45,196 nt of DNA, taken from contig JANBPT010000314.1 in assembly GCA_027575765.1 (NCBI GenBank), positions 1 through 45,196 on the forward strand, given 5' to 3'. This DNA comes from Tieghemiomyces parasiticus (taxonomy: Eukaryota; Kickxellomycota; Dimargaritomycetes; Dimargaritales; Dimargaritaceae). The position numbers and the translations under genes were made by a program. Shown here piece by piece: positions 32,515-44,900 of this stretch; within the stretch, counting starts at the first letter, position 1, and each line of letters begins with the position of its first letter. Below the pieces are notes generated by a model. That model was not told the origin of the DNA and ran no database searches. It was given only the letters and a program-made list of their open reading frames with translations.

Positions 32515-33255
32515 GGTGGTGAACGGGGGGTGGGTGTGGTGGTGCGAGGTGTTGATGCAGAAATGTGGTGCGACTGGGGATATACAGGTAACCGTCAAGT
32601 AGTGGGGCAGGATAGTGGTGAATAAACAGGCTGGTGGACTTTCGGCAGTGGCTCATGAGCGGGCGTCCTACTCCGGTCTACCTTCGTGGCTACGTTGTAC
32701 TTTTTTTTTCAGCCTGCTTTACCTGCTGGGCCTCCTTTACTATCCCAGAGGGTGGCACCTGGTTTTGGTATAGCTTCCACTTGAAAAACAACTGCGGGAG
32801 TGAAGAAACGAAAAAAAAGTGCGTCCATTATACTCCCAATGAAGATCGATGATTAGTTTGTTAATCACGTGACTATATTACGAATTGCCCTGTCGTAGTG
32901 GCCATTAGTTATTGAGTTTGCGGCACGAGGCCGTTGCCTTCGTAAGTTGTGGCGTTGTGCAGGCTTCCTCAGGAACCAACCAGAGCGGAGTACCTCGGAC
33001 TTCTAAGGGCTCAACTACGCATGCAACACAAGCCCACGATAATACGACGGCGAATGGCAAAGCTTCAAAGCCCACCCAAAAGTATCCATGCCCGTATGCG
33101 TTTACAGACCAGTTTTGCCCCTATTTCTTCTCGTCACCCTCCACTCGACGTACGGTACCTCTCTAGTTGTGGCTAAGCTTGGCTTGGAGCAGCAATCCGC
33201 CGCCCTCGGCCTGAACATCCTTCTACTACCCATTACCATAAATCCCCCCCCAGCC
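32515..33255. other. divergent promoter region between MRT4 and the AIM34-like gene
   Basis: About 740 bases shared as upstream sequence by two genes transcribed in opposite directions. It contains a second copy of ATCACGTGAC (32864-32873). The open frame that includes the AIM34-like protein extends upstream to 33088, but the ATG at 33256 fits a targeting sequence better. Confidence 0.5.
32864..32873. promoter_or_regulatory. E-box-type element ATCACGTGAC upstream of MRT4
   Basis: The same 10-mer as at 28794-28803, including the palindrome TCACGTGA. It lies 350 bases upstream of the MRT4 ATG and about 380 bases upstream of the divergent AIM34-like ATG, so it could serve either gene. A regulatory role is inferred from sharing with UTP21. 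Confidence 0.45.
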
Positions 33256-33963
33256 ATGTCGCCACCAACGCTGTTCACAGCAGTTCTCCAGCGGATTCAG
33301 ACCCTCCGAACCATTGCCAGCCGAGGCCCACATGACTTACAACTCCGGTCCTTCACCACTAGTAACCACGCTCCAGCCTCGGCCAAGCCTCGCCTCCCCT
33401 CCCTCGCGGAAGCCGCTACTGAACGTATCAGCCGATCACGTATTCGCCAGCACACAGTGGTCGAGCTGCGTGAGTGGCTTAAACGTTGCCACCTATCTAC
33501 GTCGGGTAAAAAGGACGACCTCTGCGCGCGGATCCAGAGCGCTATCGAAGAGGTTCAGACGAAACAATCGCCGGAAAGTACCGAGCCAACTCCGGCGATA
33601 CAACCAGAACAATTTTCTACTCCGCCGACTCAACGCCCGTTAGTCCATAGCTCGCCAACAGTAGAAGCCGTCCAGGTCAATCCGCCATCCAAGTCCGAAA
33701 CCAGCCGTGCTTCGTCAGGCACCACAACCGCAGGGCTGGTACAGACCAGTCTACCTGCCCTTCCCGCGATTGAACCGTCAGCCAATGCGGCAGGTGACGC
33801 CGGCTGTTGCACCACAAATCCCGCGCCGATCAATGCCTCAACGAGTTCAGCCCCCGAATTACCCAGCCCGAGTGCTGCCCGGGAAGGGCCAGCTAGCGCC
33901 ACCACTGGAATGGCTGTGTTAGCTGGTCTAGCAGCGTGGTGTGGCTTTCATTACTACTTGTGA
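33256..33963 (+). CDS. AIM34: SAP-domain mitochondrial membrane protein, Aim34-like
   Basis: 235 residues from the ATG at 33256. This start is preferred over the open extension to 33088 because it yields an arginine-rich presequence with almost no acidic residues (MSPPTLFTAVLQRIQTLRTI, then LRSFTTSNH), as expected for mitochondrial import. A SAP motif lies at about 66-99 (HTVVELREWLKRCHLSTSGK followed by KDDLCARI). The middle is a Pro/Ser/Thr-rich linker, and the last 20 or so residues form a single hydrophobic segment (MAVLAGLAAWCGFHYYL) ending at the stop. Presequence, SAP domain and membrane segment in a small protein match yeast Aim34, whose molecular role is not established. Another SAP protein is possible, so the symbol is tentative. 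Confidence 0.65.
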   Translation: MSPPTLFTAVLQRIQTLRTIASRGPHDLQLRSFTTSNHAPASAKPRLPSLAEAATERISRSRIRQHTVVELREWLKRCHLSTSGKKDDLCARIQSAIEEVQTKQSPESTEPTPAIQPEQFSTPPTQRPLVHSSPTVEAVQVNPPSKSETSRASSGTTTAGLVQTSLPALPAIEPSANAAGDAGCCTTNPAPINASTSSAPELPSPSAAREGPASATTGMAVLAGLAAWCGFHYYL

Positions 33964-35906
33964 GCGCCGTGCCACATCAGGACGCTCCACCCGCGGCAGC
34001 CCCTGTAAGGGCATTTTGACTTTCCCGATACTTATTAAGCTTACCACTCGATAGTTCCTTCAGCCTAGTCCTTGACAGTTACGATAGATGTACATAGTCA
34101 GCCACCTAGAGTGTCCGTTTGCAAGTAAATAGCTAAGGCGGTATTGATTGATCGAGAGAGAGGGAAAGGGTGAAATTGATTCGTAGTTGCCGCGGAATAA
34201 GTTGCCGTATGTGAAGGAATATAAAGATATAGAAATGGGTAACTTCGATCCACTGAGAGTGCAATCGGCAGCACGGGCGACAGAAACGATGAGGGTAGAG
34301 GTAAGGCGCGAGTATACATTACGGTACTCACATGGACACGGTTAACAAAAGGGACTCCGGAGGCATTGATTGGGCCGGGTATATTTAATATAGGAATGGT
34401 AGGTAGAATCGAATATGTCGAACTCAAGAGGGCTACTGAATGCTTGAGGATCACAAGACAGGGCGGTAAAACTGACTATGGCATAAAGCACGCCGCGTAA
34501 AGGCAGCTGTAAAGCTAATGCCAGAAAGGTGTCGGATATTGCGCGCAGTGGCGAACAATACACAGCTGCAGCGTGGATCCAAGGGCACAGTGTGCTCCCG
34601 CTCTCCAGGCCCAGTGGCTAGTCAGCCACTACCAACTAGAGTGGCGCGTGGCGGAATCATGTGTGGGCCGTTTGAATCCCCCCCAACTTCACTATTCAAA
34701 AGTCAGAACGGGTACCAGGTTGCCGGAGCATACGATGCAAACCACCTTCGTGAAGTCGGGCTTCTGTGTAACCAGCTTTCTACAGACTACTGTCAGTAGG
34801 CAAGGACCTGGCTTGTATGAAACAATCATCACGTCCATCCTACAAGTACGAAACCAGTATCCGAGATCGGAATTTATTGACGCATGCTAAAGGTCGTTGT
34901 AGTATACTGTCAATAAAGTCAGTTATAGAGATGCATTCAGTGCCAGCCTGCCTGGTCCATTCAGCTTGGTGGTAAATTGAACCGGGGGATGGCCAACAGT
35001 AATTGCACCCCTGGGGTAAATGAAACCTGATTCGAGCCTAAGGAATGCACCGTTGAGGTGAAAAAGGTCGGGGTAGCGAGTTACTTCACAGCAAGGCAGG
35101 GGTAAAGGTGGAACCACGACAACATATGCCCCCATATGGATACCGAAGAAAATTCCGGGAGCCCGGGTAAATCAGGTTAATGAATTTTGCTAGACGGGCT
35201 ACTTCATAAGATTCCACCCCCATACCCAGACACGCCTTTCACAGGCCTAACCTTCACTGTACCAGCCATGCCGTCAAGGGTACTAAACCTTGTGGCGGTG
35301 TTTCATGGCGGGCGATAGTGACGTCTGCGGTGTAGAGATTATTCTAGACCGTTGTTGACTCTGATAATACCAGTAGAATCTAGTCAGCCAATGTGGGCTT
35401 ATTCCCCTCTCTCGCATCGTATTTCATGGGATAGCGGTCGCGCACGAATAACCCGGCAGACAATGGGACATGCCCCTAAACATAATCGGAGGCCTGGTTT
35501 TCTGCTCAAGGGAGAGGGGGGAATGGAGGTTCGAATGCCACCGCACTACCATAGTCCGTAAGCCGACCGGCTACTTTACGATGCATCGCAGCAACTACAG
35601 CGGAATAGAGTACACCGAAATGAATGCATAGTCATGGGGATTTTGGTAACATCAAGGGCTATTCAGTTTCCTCCGACCCGGCGGTTACTTTCTGTCGATT
35701 TGACAAGGGATTTAAGGGGTGCACACCTGCCTCCCCTGCCTCAGTCCTCTTCCGGGGGATTGTTTCCTCCCCGTTATCTTCGCGCCTTGGTGGAAATATA
35801 TACTTCGGCTTCTCCTCCTTCTTCGTTACACGTAATAGATCATCCTTTTCGCTTGCACATTTACCTTATCAACCTCCAGCTAAACCGTTAAAATACCACG
35901 CGAACT
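33964..35906. other. intergenic upstream of the NRPS gene
   Basis: 1.9 kb with no recognised coding segment. In particular nothing resembling the missing first half of a condensation domain was found upstream of the NRPS start, which supports the start at 35907. A TATATA element at 35797-35802 is listed separately. Confidence 0.5.
35797..35802 (+). promoter_or_regulatory. TATA-like element of the NRPS gene
   Basis: TATATA 105 bases before the NRPS ATG (35907), followed by a C/T-rich stretch. Spacing fits a core promoter; no other element was identified. Confidence 0.35.
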
Positions 35907-38900
35907 ATGTCTAGCCTGTGTAGTTTTACATCGACTCGGCGTATGTGCCAAGAGGACGCACTGCCACTGACCACGCCGCTGGCTCTGGCCAAACCGGAAG
36001 TTCCGGGTTTCGGTTACGGTCAAGTGTGGGCGGCGACCCCCTTTCCTAACTGCCAAAGGCCCGTCGATTTGTTCATGTTGGCCTGGGGCCTGCTGCTTGC
36101 CCAATACGCTCACACAGACGAGATCGCGTTTGGATACTCAGGGTCCTTGGAATCCGGCCCGCTACTCGAGGTTCTGGAGGTGTGCGTCATGACCCTTTCC
36201 CCTAACACGGGCTTGCATTCAGTGCTTCAAGAGTCTCTGTCCTCGCCAACCAACCTTGTTCATTACAAGCGGGCCACAATTACCAAAGAAAACTCCGGCT
36301 GTGAACCGCTGGCCACAATCCTGGTAACTGGCGACAATTTTGAGGCGGAATTATCCTCAGCCCACCTAACCTCCATCCCTAGTCTCCGGCACCAGTCGGT
36401 GACTGACCTTGAGAATGAGAATTTTAACGCCCTAGCAGTCAAGACGGGTGTCCCACTGGCGGTGATGTGCCAGACGGCACCTGGCCAACTTGTCGTCCGT
36501 ATCGCCTTTGACCAGGCTGTTGTCGCAGACTATGCTGTGAGAGAACTTGTCGCCCAATTTTGCACCACAGTGGGAACTTTGGAAGGCGTAGTAGGATCCC
36601 CTACCGAATACCATCGCAAAACGATGATAAGTGACATGGCCTGGGTGGATGACGCTGAACGCCAGCGTCTCCTGCAGTTCGCCGGCACCCCTAATGACTC
36701 TGGAATCCACAGTGCCCCTGTACACCTCCTAGTCAGTGAATGGGCCAGCAAAACCCCTGACGGCGTTGCGCTGGAACATGAGGGCCGGGCCATCTCTTAC
36801 GCTGAGTTTAACAGACTCACCTCCGCACTGGCCCACATCCTCGTTTGTCGTCACATGGCTCAACCCGAGGTTCGGATCGCCTTATTTCTGCCAAAGTCAA
36901 TCGAGTTCGTTGTGGCTCTTTTCGCCGTGCTCAAATCCGGCGCTGCGTATGTGCCCATCGATCCGGAGAACCCCGAAGAGCGTAACCACAATATCCTTAA
37001 AGACAGTGCCGCCATTCTAGTCTTGGCCAACTCGGCAACTCAGAGATACCTAGGGAACCTCACTTGTCCTGTGCTGTTAGTTGAAGACTTGGTCAACGAC
37101 CCCGTGCACTCAGCCGGCGAAGAGGCTCCGTTAACTGACTACAACTCCCAGCCCACGGACCTCGCCTACATTGTGTACACCTCAGGCACTACCGGTCAGC
37201 CCAAGGGCGTCATGGTCGAACACGGTAACCTGGCCAATTTCGCTACTGATCCAACATATTCTGAAGACTATGGGCCCGGAAAGCGTGATCTTTCGGTCAT
37301 GTCGGTCAGCTTCGATGGTATCTTGTGGGGGCTGATGAAGACTCTCTGTCGTGGTGGCACAGCGGTCATTCCCGGCGTTGACATCTTGAGCGACCTGCAA
37401 CAAGTCGACTCGGCCATCGTCACCCCGTCCTTTGCATCCCGCTTGGATCCCACTCAGTACTCGGGGCTAGAGTTACTGGTCTTCGGGGGCGAGCGTGTTA
37501 CGGCTGAACTTCGTGACAAGTGGCACGGTACCTGCAGGTTAGTCAATGCATACGGCCCCACCGAGTCCACCGTGGCCTCTAACGCGTTAGATTTGAGTGC
37601 CTCTGGATATATCTCGGTAGGCACACCTACTACCAACTCACTCTGCTACGTTGTCGACGGCGATCTGCGACTGGTCCCCGTGGGCGTCCCCGGCCAGCTC
37701 CTCATCGGTGGGTTGGGTGTGGCTAGGGGCTACTGCAATCGACCTGACCTCACTGCCCAAAAGTTCATCGCCAACCCGTTCGGTCCTGGTCGTGTGTACT
37801 GTACGGGCGACTACGCTCGTTGGCTGCCCAATGGCCACGTCGAAATCTTGGGCCGCATGGACCACCAGGTCAAACTCCGTGGGTTCCGTATCGAACTCGA
37901 GGAAGTCGAGGCCGCCGCCACTAGCTGTCCAACCGTCCAGCTCGCGGTGGCCGCCGTGCAGAAGGACCGCCTCGTCCTCTTCGTGGAGCCCAAGTCGGTA
38001 GACGCCGTGGAGCTACTCAACCACCTCCGCGTCCGTCTGGCCAAGTTCATGGTGCCCGATCAAATTATTTCCGTAGACCACCTCTCGCTGACCGTCAACG
38101 GCAAGGTGGACCGTAAGGCCCTACCTGAAGTCACCGAGCCCCCTCCCGTGACGGCTTCCACCGGTCCTCACGACCTCACCGACTTGGAACTGCGACTTCG
38201 CGAGGCCTGGGCCCAGGTTCTGCAACTCCCCGGTGACCGCATCGGACCTGATGACGACTTCTTCCGCATCGGCGGCGACTCCATCTCGGCCATCCTGCTC
38301 GTGTCCAAATGCCAGCAGTTGGGGTACAAGGCCACCGTACCCCTCATCTACGCGTGCCGCCAGCTCTGCGCCTTGGCTGCCCGACTGACCCCACTTGTCA
38401 CGACCGCATCCGAAGCGAACCAACTCCAGGCCCAAGGCCCGGTTGCCCTAACCCCTATCCAGCGGTGGTTCTTTAGTCTACCCTTCCGGAACCCGCACCA
38501 CTTCAACCAGTCCTTCACTCTGCGCGTGAATGCGACCACCACCCTTGATCGCGTTAGCCACGCCCTGGTCCGTCTGGCCAACCACCATGACATGCTGCGC
38601 GCTCGGTTCAGCCAGACCGAGGAGGGCTTGTGGACGCAGTATATCCCCTCACCCGAGGCGGTCCCTGGAGACTTTGTTGTCGTCGAAGCCACGGTGGCCG
38701 AGGCCGACTACGCCGACCTCATCCTGAAGGTCCAGTCAAGCTTACACCTGACTGACGGCCCCGTTATGGCCGCCTACCTGATCCATTCCCATGACGAGGC
38801 CGACCGCACCCGCCTGTTCTGGACCATTCACCACGCCCTGATCGACCTAGTGTCCTGGCGTGTACTGATTGAGGACCTGCAGACCCTACTCGTCGGTGGC

Positions 38901-41900
38901 CAGCTGCCTCCAAAGACCTTGTCCTTCCAGTCCTGGTGCCATAAATTGGACGGCTACGCCCGGAAGCTCACCGCTGACCTCTGGCCCTCGCAGGTAATGG
39001 TGGTGGATAATCGCCAGCGCCTGACTCCCACTGAGGACCTTGGCGATGCGGCCGCCGCGGCCCGTCTCTCCGTGTCCTATGAGTTCGACCCGGACTTCAC
39101 CACCCGGCTCCTGCTCCAGCTGGCCCCGCGGTGGCGCGTCACCCCGCGCGATGTCCTACTGGCCACCTTCTCCCAGGCTTACTGCCAGACCCTAGATACG
39201 ATCCAGGTTTCGTTCATGATGGAGGGCCACGGCCGCGAGCCCTGGTCGGACGATATAGACGTGAGTCGCACCGTGGGCTGGTTCACGGCCCTGTACCCAC
39301 TGGTCCTGGATGTACCCACGGAAGGCCCCATACTGGCCGTGTTGCGTCACACCAAGGAGGCCCTGCAGCAGATTCCGACCCACGGCTTTCCCTACAGCCT
39401 GTTGCGCCACATGCCCAGCGTCGGCCCAGCTGAGCGTGCCAAAGTCCTGTCCAAGACCCCTGGGCGGCTGGACGTCCAGTTCAACTATTTTGGACGGTTC
39501 GGTGCTTCAGGTACGGGCGACGGGGCTGTCGGTATCGAGTGGGACGACCGTTTCGGTCTGCATGACTTTGCGCCCGGCGAGAATGTCATCTTTGACCTCA
39601 ACCCCATGCCCCTGGTCAACCGCGACTGTCTGCGCCTGGTCATGGAGTACAACCCACGGGTCTACGCGAGTCCGATCGCCAACCAGCTCATCTCCCGGTG
39701 GCGCCAGAGCCTCGAAGCCCTGGTTGACCACTCGCCAGGGTCCGCCCAACCGCTCCTCACCCGATTCGACGCGCCCCTGCTCCAGCCCACCGCCGAGGAA
39801 TGGGCCGCCCTCCTCGCCGACCTCGAGGAGCGCAGCATTCCCGCTTCCGACGTTGAGGACATCCTGCCCTGTACCGCTATGCAGGGCGGTCTACTTGCCG
39901 CCACACTGAAGGACCCCACCGCCTACGTTGTCCAGGCGGCCGTGACACTCTCGGGACGAATTCAGCTCGACCGCCTACGGAAGGCCTGGGAATCCCTGAC
40001 GCAGCAGCACGCCATCCTCCGGACGGCGTTTCTCACCACATCCGCAGCTCGCTCTCACGGGTTTGCCCAAATTGTGCACCAGCAGCCACGCCTGGCCTGG
40101 ACGGCGGGTGAGCTTCCGCTCGAATCGCTCCCCGAGTTTTTCAGCAGCAGTCGGGCCCAGAAGTTTGTATTACACGAACCACTGCTACGTGTCCACGTCT
40201 TTCCTACCGCGGAGGCTACCCAGTATCTCATGGTGCTTACGATCCACCACGCCCTGGTGGATGGTTGGTCTCTGCCTCTTATTTTGCAGGAGCTGTGTCG
40301 TATCTACTCGTCCGGCCCGTCGCCGGCACTGGCACCCACTCTGGGTTTCCACCGGGTGATTGAGCAGGTCCTCCAACAGGACGTGCTGGCTTCGCGCGCT
40401 TTTTGGACCGAGTACCTCAGCGGTTCGGTGCCCACCCCTGCACCCCTTTTATCTCCCCGTCTGACCGGTCAGACCGGCTTCTCAGAGTACGCCCGCGCGC
40501 TGAGCGTGCGCAAAGCAGACCTCCGGCGCGCCGCCCACCGTTACGGGGTGACCCTCTCCACCCTACTGAAGGCCGCCTACGCCCTGGTAATGGCTCGCTA
40601 CCTGGACCGGGATGACGTCCTGGTGGGGTTCGTCGTATCGGGTCGCAACCTCGATGTTCCAGGTATTTCCACCCTCATCGGTCCTTGCCTGAACACCGTA
40701 GTGCTGCGATTCCGCCTGACCGACCAGCCCCTCGGCCAGTGGCTCCAGCAGCTCCAAGCAGATGCCACTCGGATGATTCCCTTTGAGCACACCAGTCTGA
40801 CCAGCATCCATACCTGGTGCGGTGTGGACCCCAGTACGCCGCTCTTCCACACCCTCCTGGGCCATGAGTCGTTTCCCGTCTTCGACGCACCCTCGAACGA
40901 GCTCACGGCCACCCTGGACAGGGTTCATGAGTTTACCGAGTACCCCCTGGCCGTGGATTTCGTGGAAGCGGAGGGGTCCCTAGGCATCAAGGTGGGCTAC
41001 GGGCGGGCAAGTTACGCCGAAACGGACGTGGCCCGACTTGTGTTATCTATTGACGGGATGCTGACCGCGTTGACCCAAGTCGATGACGACACCAATGCAC
41101 AACTTCTATCGCTTTCTCCGCCGGCGACCATTTCTCCCCTTGGGCACCCGGACTTGGCGGCAGCCGCTGGCCTCAGTGACGATCAAATGAGCCGTATCCG
41201 GTCCTTCTTTGGCCAACTCGCCGACTTCGCCGACCGTCCTGCCGTAGCGGGTGATAACTACGCCTTAACCTACCGTCAGTTATTGCACGCAGCCCGCAAG
41301 CTTGCCTCGGCCCTCCCGGCTAGCGACCGCAACAGTCCCACGGCCCTCGTCGTCGTGGTAGACACCCTAGCCGCCTTGGCCACGGCCCTCGTGGTCACCT
41401 TATACCGAGGCCTGACTCTGATCCCAGCTGGTCTGACCGAGCCGCTTGAATCGGTGGCCCACCGCTGCCATATGCTAGATGTGCTCGGCATTGTAGGCCC
41501 GCGGAGGCTGACCGATCCGCTAGCCGACATACTGCCCGCGGACGCTACGATCGTCGACATCTCTGGGTGGCTAAGCCCACATGGCACCGAGCCACCGAAC
41601 CCAGAACCGTGGCCGACCGCCCCATTTCACCAGGCCAGCCGAGCCACTCTCATTACAGGTAATGCGGTCCTGAGGTCACAGACGTTGGCCGACAGCCTGA
41701 ACCGCATGCCAACTGTCGCGTCTTTGGGTGGAGAGCCTGGCTGTACGCTGGTCTCCCAGAATATGCCCTTAGATACACCCGAGGCATCCTGGGTGACACT
41801 CTTTGCTCTATCCTGGGGCTTGACGGTCACTGGTAGCCTCAATGAGAACGAGGGTAGGGTCCGTTCGGCGTGCCGCGTAACCTTGGCCGATCAACGCGAA

Positions 41901-44900
41901 CCTGCCATCACCCGGTCGCCCACTATCCTGTTGTGCGACTTGACCCAGCCTTCCCCGTCCTTGTATTGCAACGACCCAGCGGAATATACTACCTGCCTCG
42001 GGTACCTGGGTTCTATTTTCTCTGGCCATACTCTCCTACCCGCTGAGCAGGTTGACACCCGCATCCTACCGTACGGCGAACTAGTCGCCAGTGTCCGCCT
42101 GGTGGATCGCCGGGGCCACCCTTGTCCACCCGGGACGATCGGCCGCATTGTTATCGGTACCGACAACGGAGCCCCCTCGGTGGTTGGATTCTCTCATGGT
42201 AGGCGCACGGTGTCCCTACCGGTTCCGACCCTGGGCTACGTGGATGTCAACTGCCGTACGCTCCACGTTCTGGGCAGCACAGATCGGCTAGTCACCGTGG
42301 GTGGACTACAGTTCCATCTGGCCGCACTGGATCAGCGCCTGGCGGCAGCAGGTCTACTATCGCCGTTCTCCGTCACGGTCCATGGCACTCATCTCGTCAC
42401 GTTTACCACCGCGTCCGAGGGGGTGGCAGGGCAATTCGACATCCTATGCCTCAACCTACCTACCTCGCTCGTACCGTCTACGCTAGTGCCCATAGTACAG
42501 TACCCACACCTGTTGGGGGCCCCCGAGGCCGACCTGCGTACGTTTGCCAGGGCCTACCTCACGGCGGCAACGGACCCGCAATTCGCTTCCATGTGCACCG
42601 TTACGGACCGCTGGTTAGCCGTGACCTGCCTCGATCTTGTCGTCCGCGAGAGAGTTGGTCCATCGACCGCTGATGAATTATGGGCCGGTCTCATCTCTTC
42701 TCCTGTCCGCATCCACCAGCTCTGCCACCGGGTCCGTCAGCGTTTCGGTGTCGCTCTGGACTTCCCGGCCATCCTTACCTGTGCCGACCTGTCCGCTTTG
42801 GCCCGAGCTATCAAGTTATCCAAAATCACCGGTCCCATTTCGCCACCCTTTCCCTTACCGGATTCCGCTGTGGTGCTTCGGACTGGCCCCTTGAGTCCCT
42901 ATCAGGAGCAGGTGTGGCAGGCCTGTCAATTGTCACCGACGCCGGGTGCATTCTATTTTCAAACCGTCCTTACGGCCGACCTACCGCTAACCACCGGCCT
43001 GGTTCGGAAGGTTGTCAAACGGGTCGTGCGCGAGGTGGCCGAATTGCGTGTCGTGGTTCGCTGCCATGGGGGCCATCTACAGGCGGCACTGCTGGCCCCC
43101 TGGGGTGTGACGGTCAAAATCACGGAGCTCGACCCCGACACTACCGTCGAGGCATACCTTAAGGCTCGCCATGACCACTTCAACCTTCACTCTGGCTCGC
43201 TGTTTGGGGCTGAGCTCATCACCACCGCCGAGGGTAAGGATACCCGTCACCTGGTAATCCGGATGCACCAGCTCTTGGGCACCGAAACCCTAATTCACCG
43301 CTTTGGGAGGGAGCTAATGCGTGCCCTCTGTACCCAACGAGAGGGCCCTAGGAAGCCGGCCGATGTCCGCCTCCACGACGGCCATGTCGCTATTCCTGAC
43401 CCAATTGACGTTGTCGACGCCGACCTGAGCTACTGGAAAACCCTTCTCTCCGCGTGCCCGACGGAGCTGGATTTACCCTACGACCGTAGCCGCCCGACAC
43501 TGCCTACCTTTCAGTCGGTGACTAGCACGTTTAACCTCGAGTCGACCATGGCGGAGCAGGTCCTGGCACTTGCGAGTTCCTTACGACATACCGCAGGCGC
43601 CGTGTGGCTCGCCCTGACGGCTGCGTACCTCACTCGGATCGGGAGCGGGGCCGACATACTCTTGGACATGGGCGTTCCCTTGGAGTTTTCCCAGGGCAAC
43701 GCGGATAAGGAGTGTCTATCCGGCCAGTCTGTGCCCGTCCGAGTCAAGGGCGCTGACTGTACCGCCGGTGTGACTGACTTGTGTAACGTTCTTGCACGGC
43801 AACTGGACGAGTCCATCGCACGGGCCAATCCCGCTACTGACGTTTACCGTCCCCTGCTCGCTTCCACTACCACACCCGGCTGGCACCCCGTCCGGGTCGG
43901 TGTTGCCACCTGCACGGACGATTCGCGGCCAACCGGTCAGTTCAGTATGACAGCAACCCACACGGTTCTGTGGCAGGACGTGCAACTGACGGTCTTCCTG
44001 ACCCAAACTGCACCGTCCGTGGTGATTCGGTATAACCCTGACCTTTTCGACCTCGCCACCGTCCAGCGCCTTGTTGCTAATCTCATACACTTTGCCCAGT
44101 GCCTTCTGTTGACCGACGCCCCACTTACCCGGGCACCCCTGGTAACCCCGGCGGAGGAACGGCGGCTGCTGGACGAGTTTGGCCGCAATCCTTGCGCTTA
44201 CGACCCGCTCAGCCCAGCCTCGGACAACCCGGTCAACCTCTTCCTCCATTGGGTCACAATGTCCCCGGAAACCGTGGCCCTTGAATTGGGCGATTGGACT
44301 GAAACCTACGCCTCGCTTGAACAGAAGGCCCGATCATTGGCCGCAGCCCTTCGCCATCATAATATTCAGGGCCAGGACCGTGTGGCCGTGGTATTAGAGA
44401 GCACTCCAGATAGTGCTGTGGCCATCCTGGCGGTTTGGTTGGTCCACGCCGTATATGTGCCGATCGACGCCCAACTACCCGAGCAGCGCCAGCGTTACAT
44501 GGTCGAGGCCGCCCAATGCTCCGTGGTGCTCAACATGACCGATGACCAGAGTGTATGGCCCGATGCTCTGGATGGCCTTGCCCTGCTCCAGATAAACCAC
44601 CCAGTCACTACCTCTCATCCGGAATTTGAGTACCGACCCCTCGACCTAGCCTACATTGTGTTTACGTCGGGTACCACAGGACTGCCCAAGGGGGTCATGA
44701 TTAACCATGCTGGCCTGTCCAATGTCATCAACGCCCCAGAAGCACTCATGCTCCCTCACGCCCGGCTGCGTTGCATCCAAACCTTTGCAGTGGGCTTTGA
44801 TGCATCTTTATGCGTGACTCTCAATACGATATGTCGTGGTTGTACGTTGGTGTTCCCGGGAGATGACCTCGCCGGAGCCCTTCGCCTTGTAGATTCTGGG

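Noticed and set aside
35528..35539. GGTTCGAATGCC resembling a tRNA T-arm
   Set aside because: Flanking bases do not form the T-stem and no D-arm, anticodon arm or acceptor stem could be found at the right spacing.
39131..43162. Many open frames in other frames within the NRPS region
   Set aside because: All are shadows of the continuous NRPS frame, which shows family motifs from 35907 to the window end.
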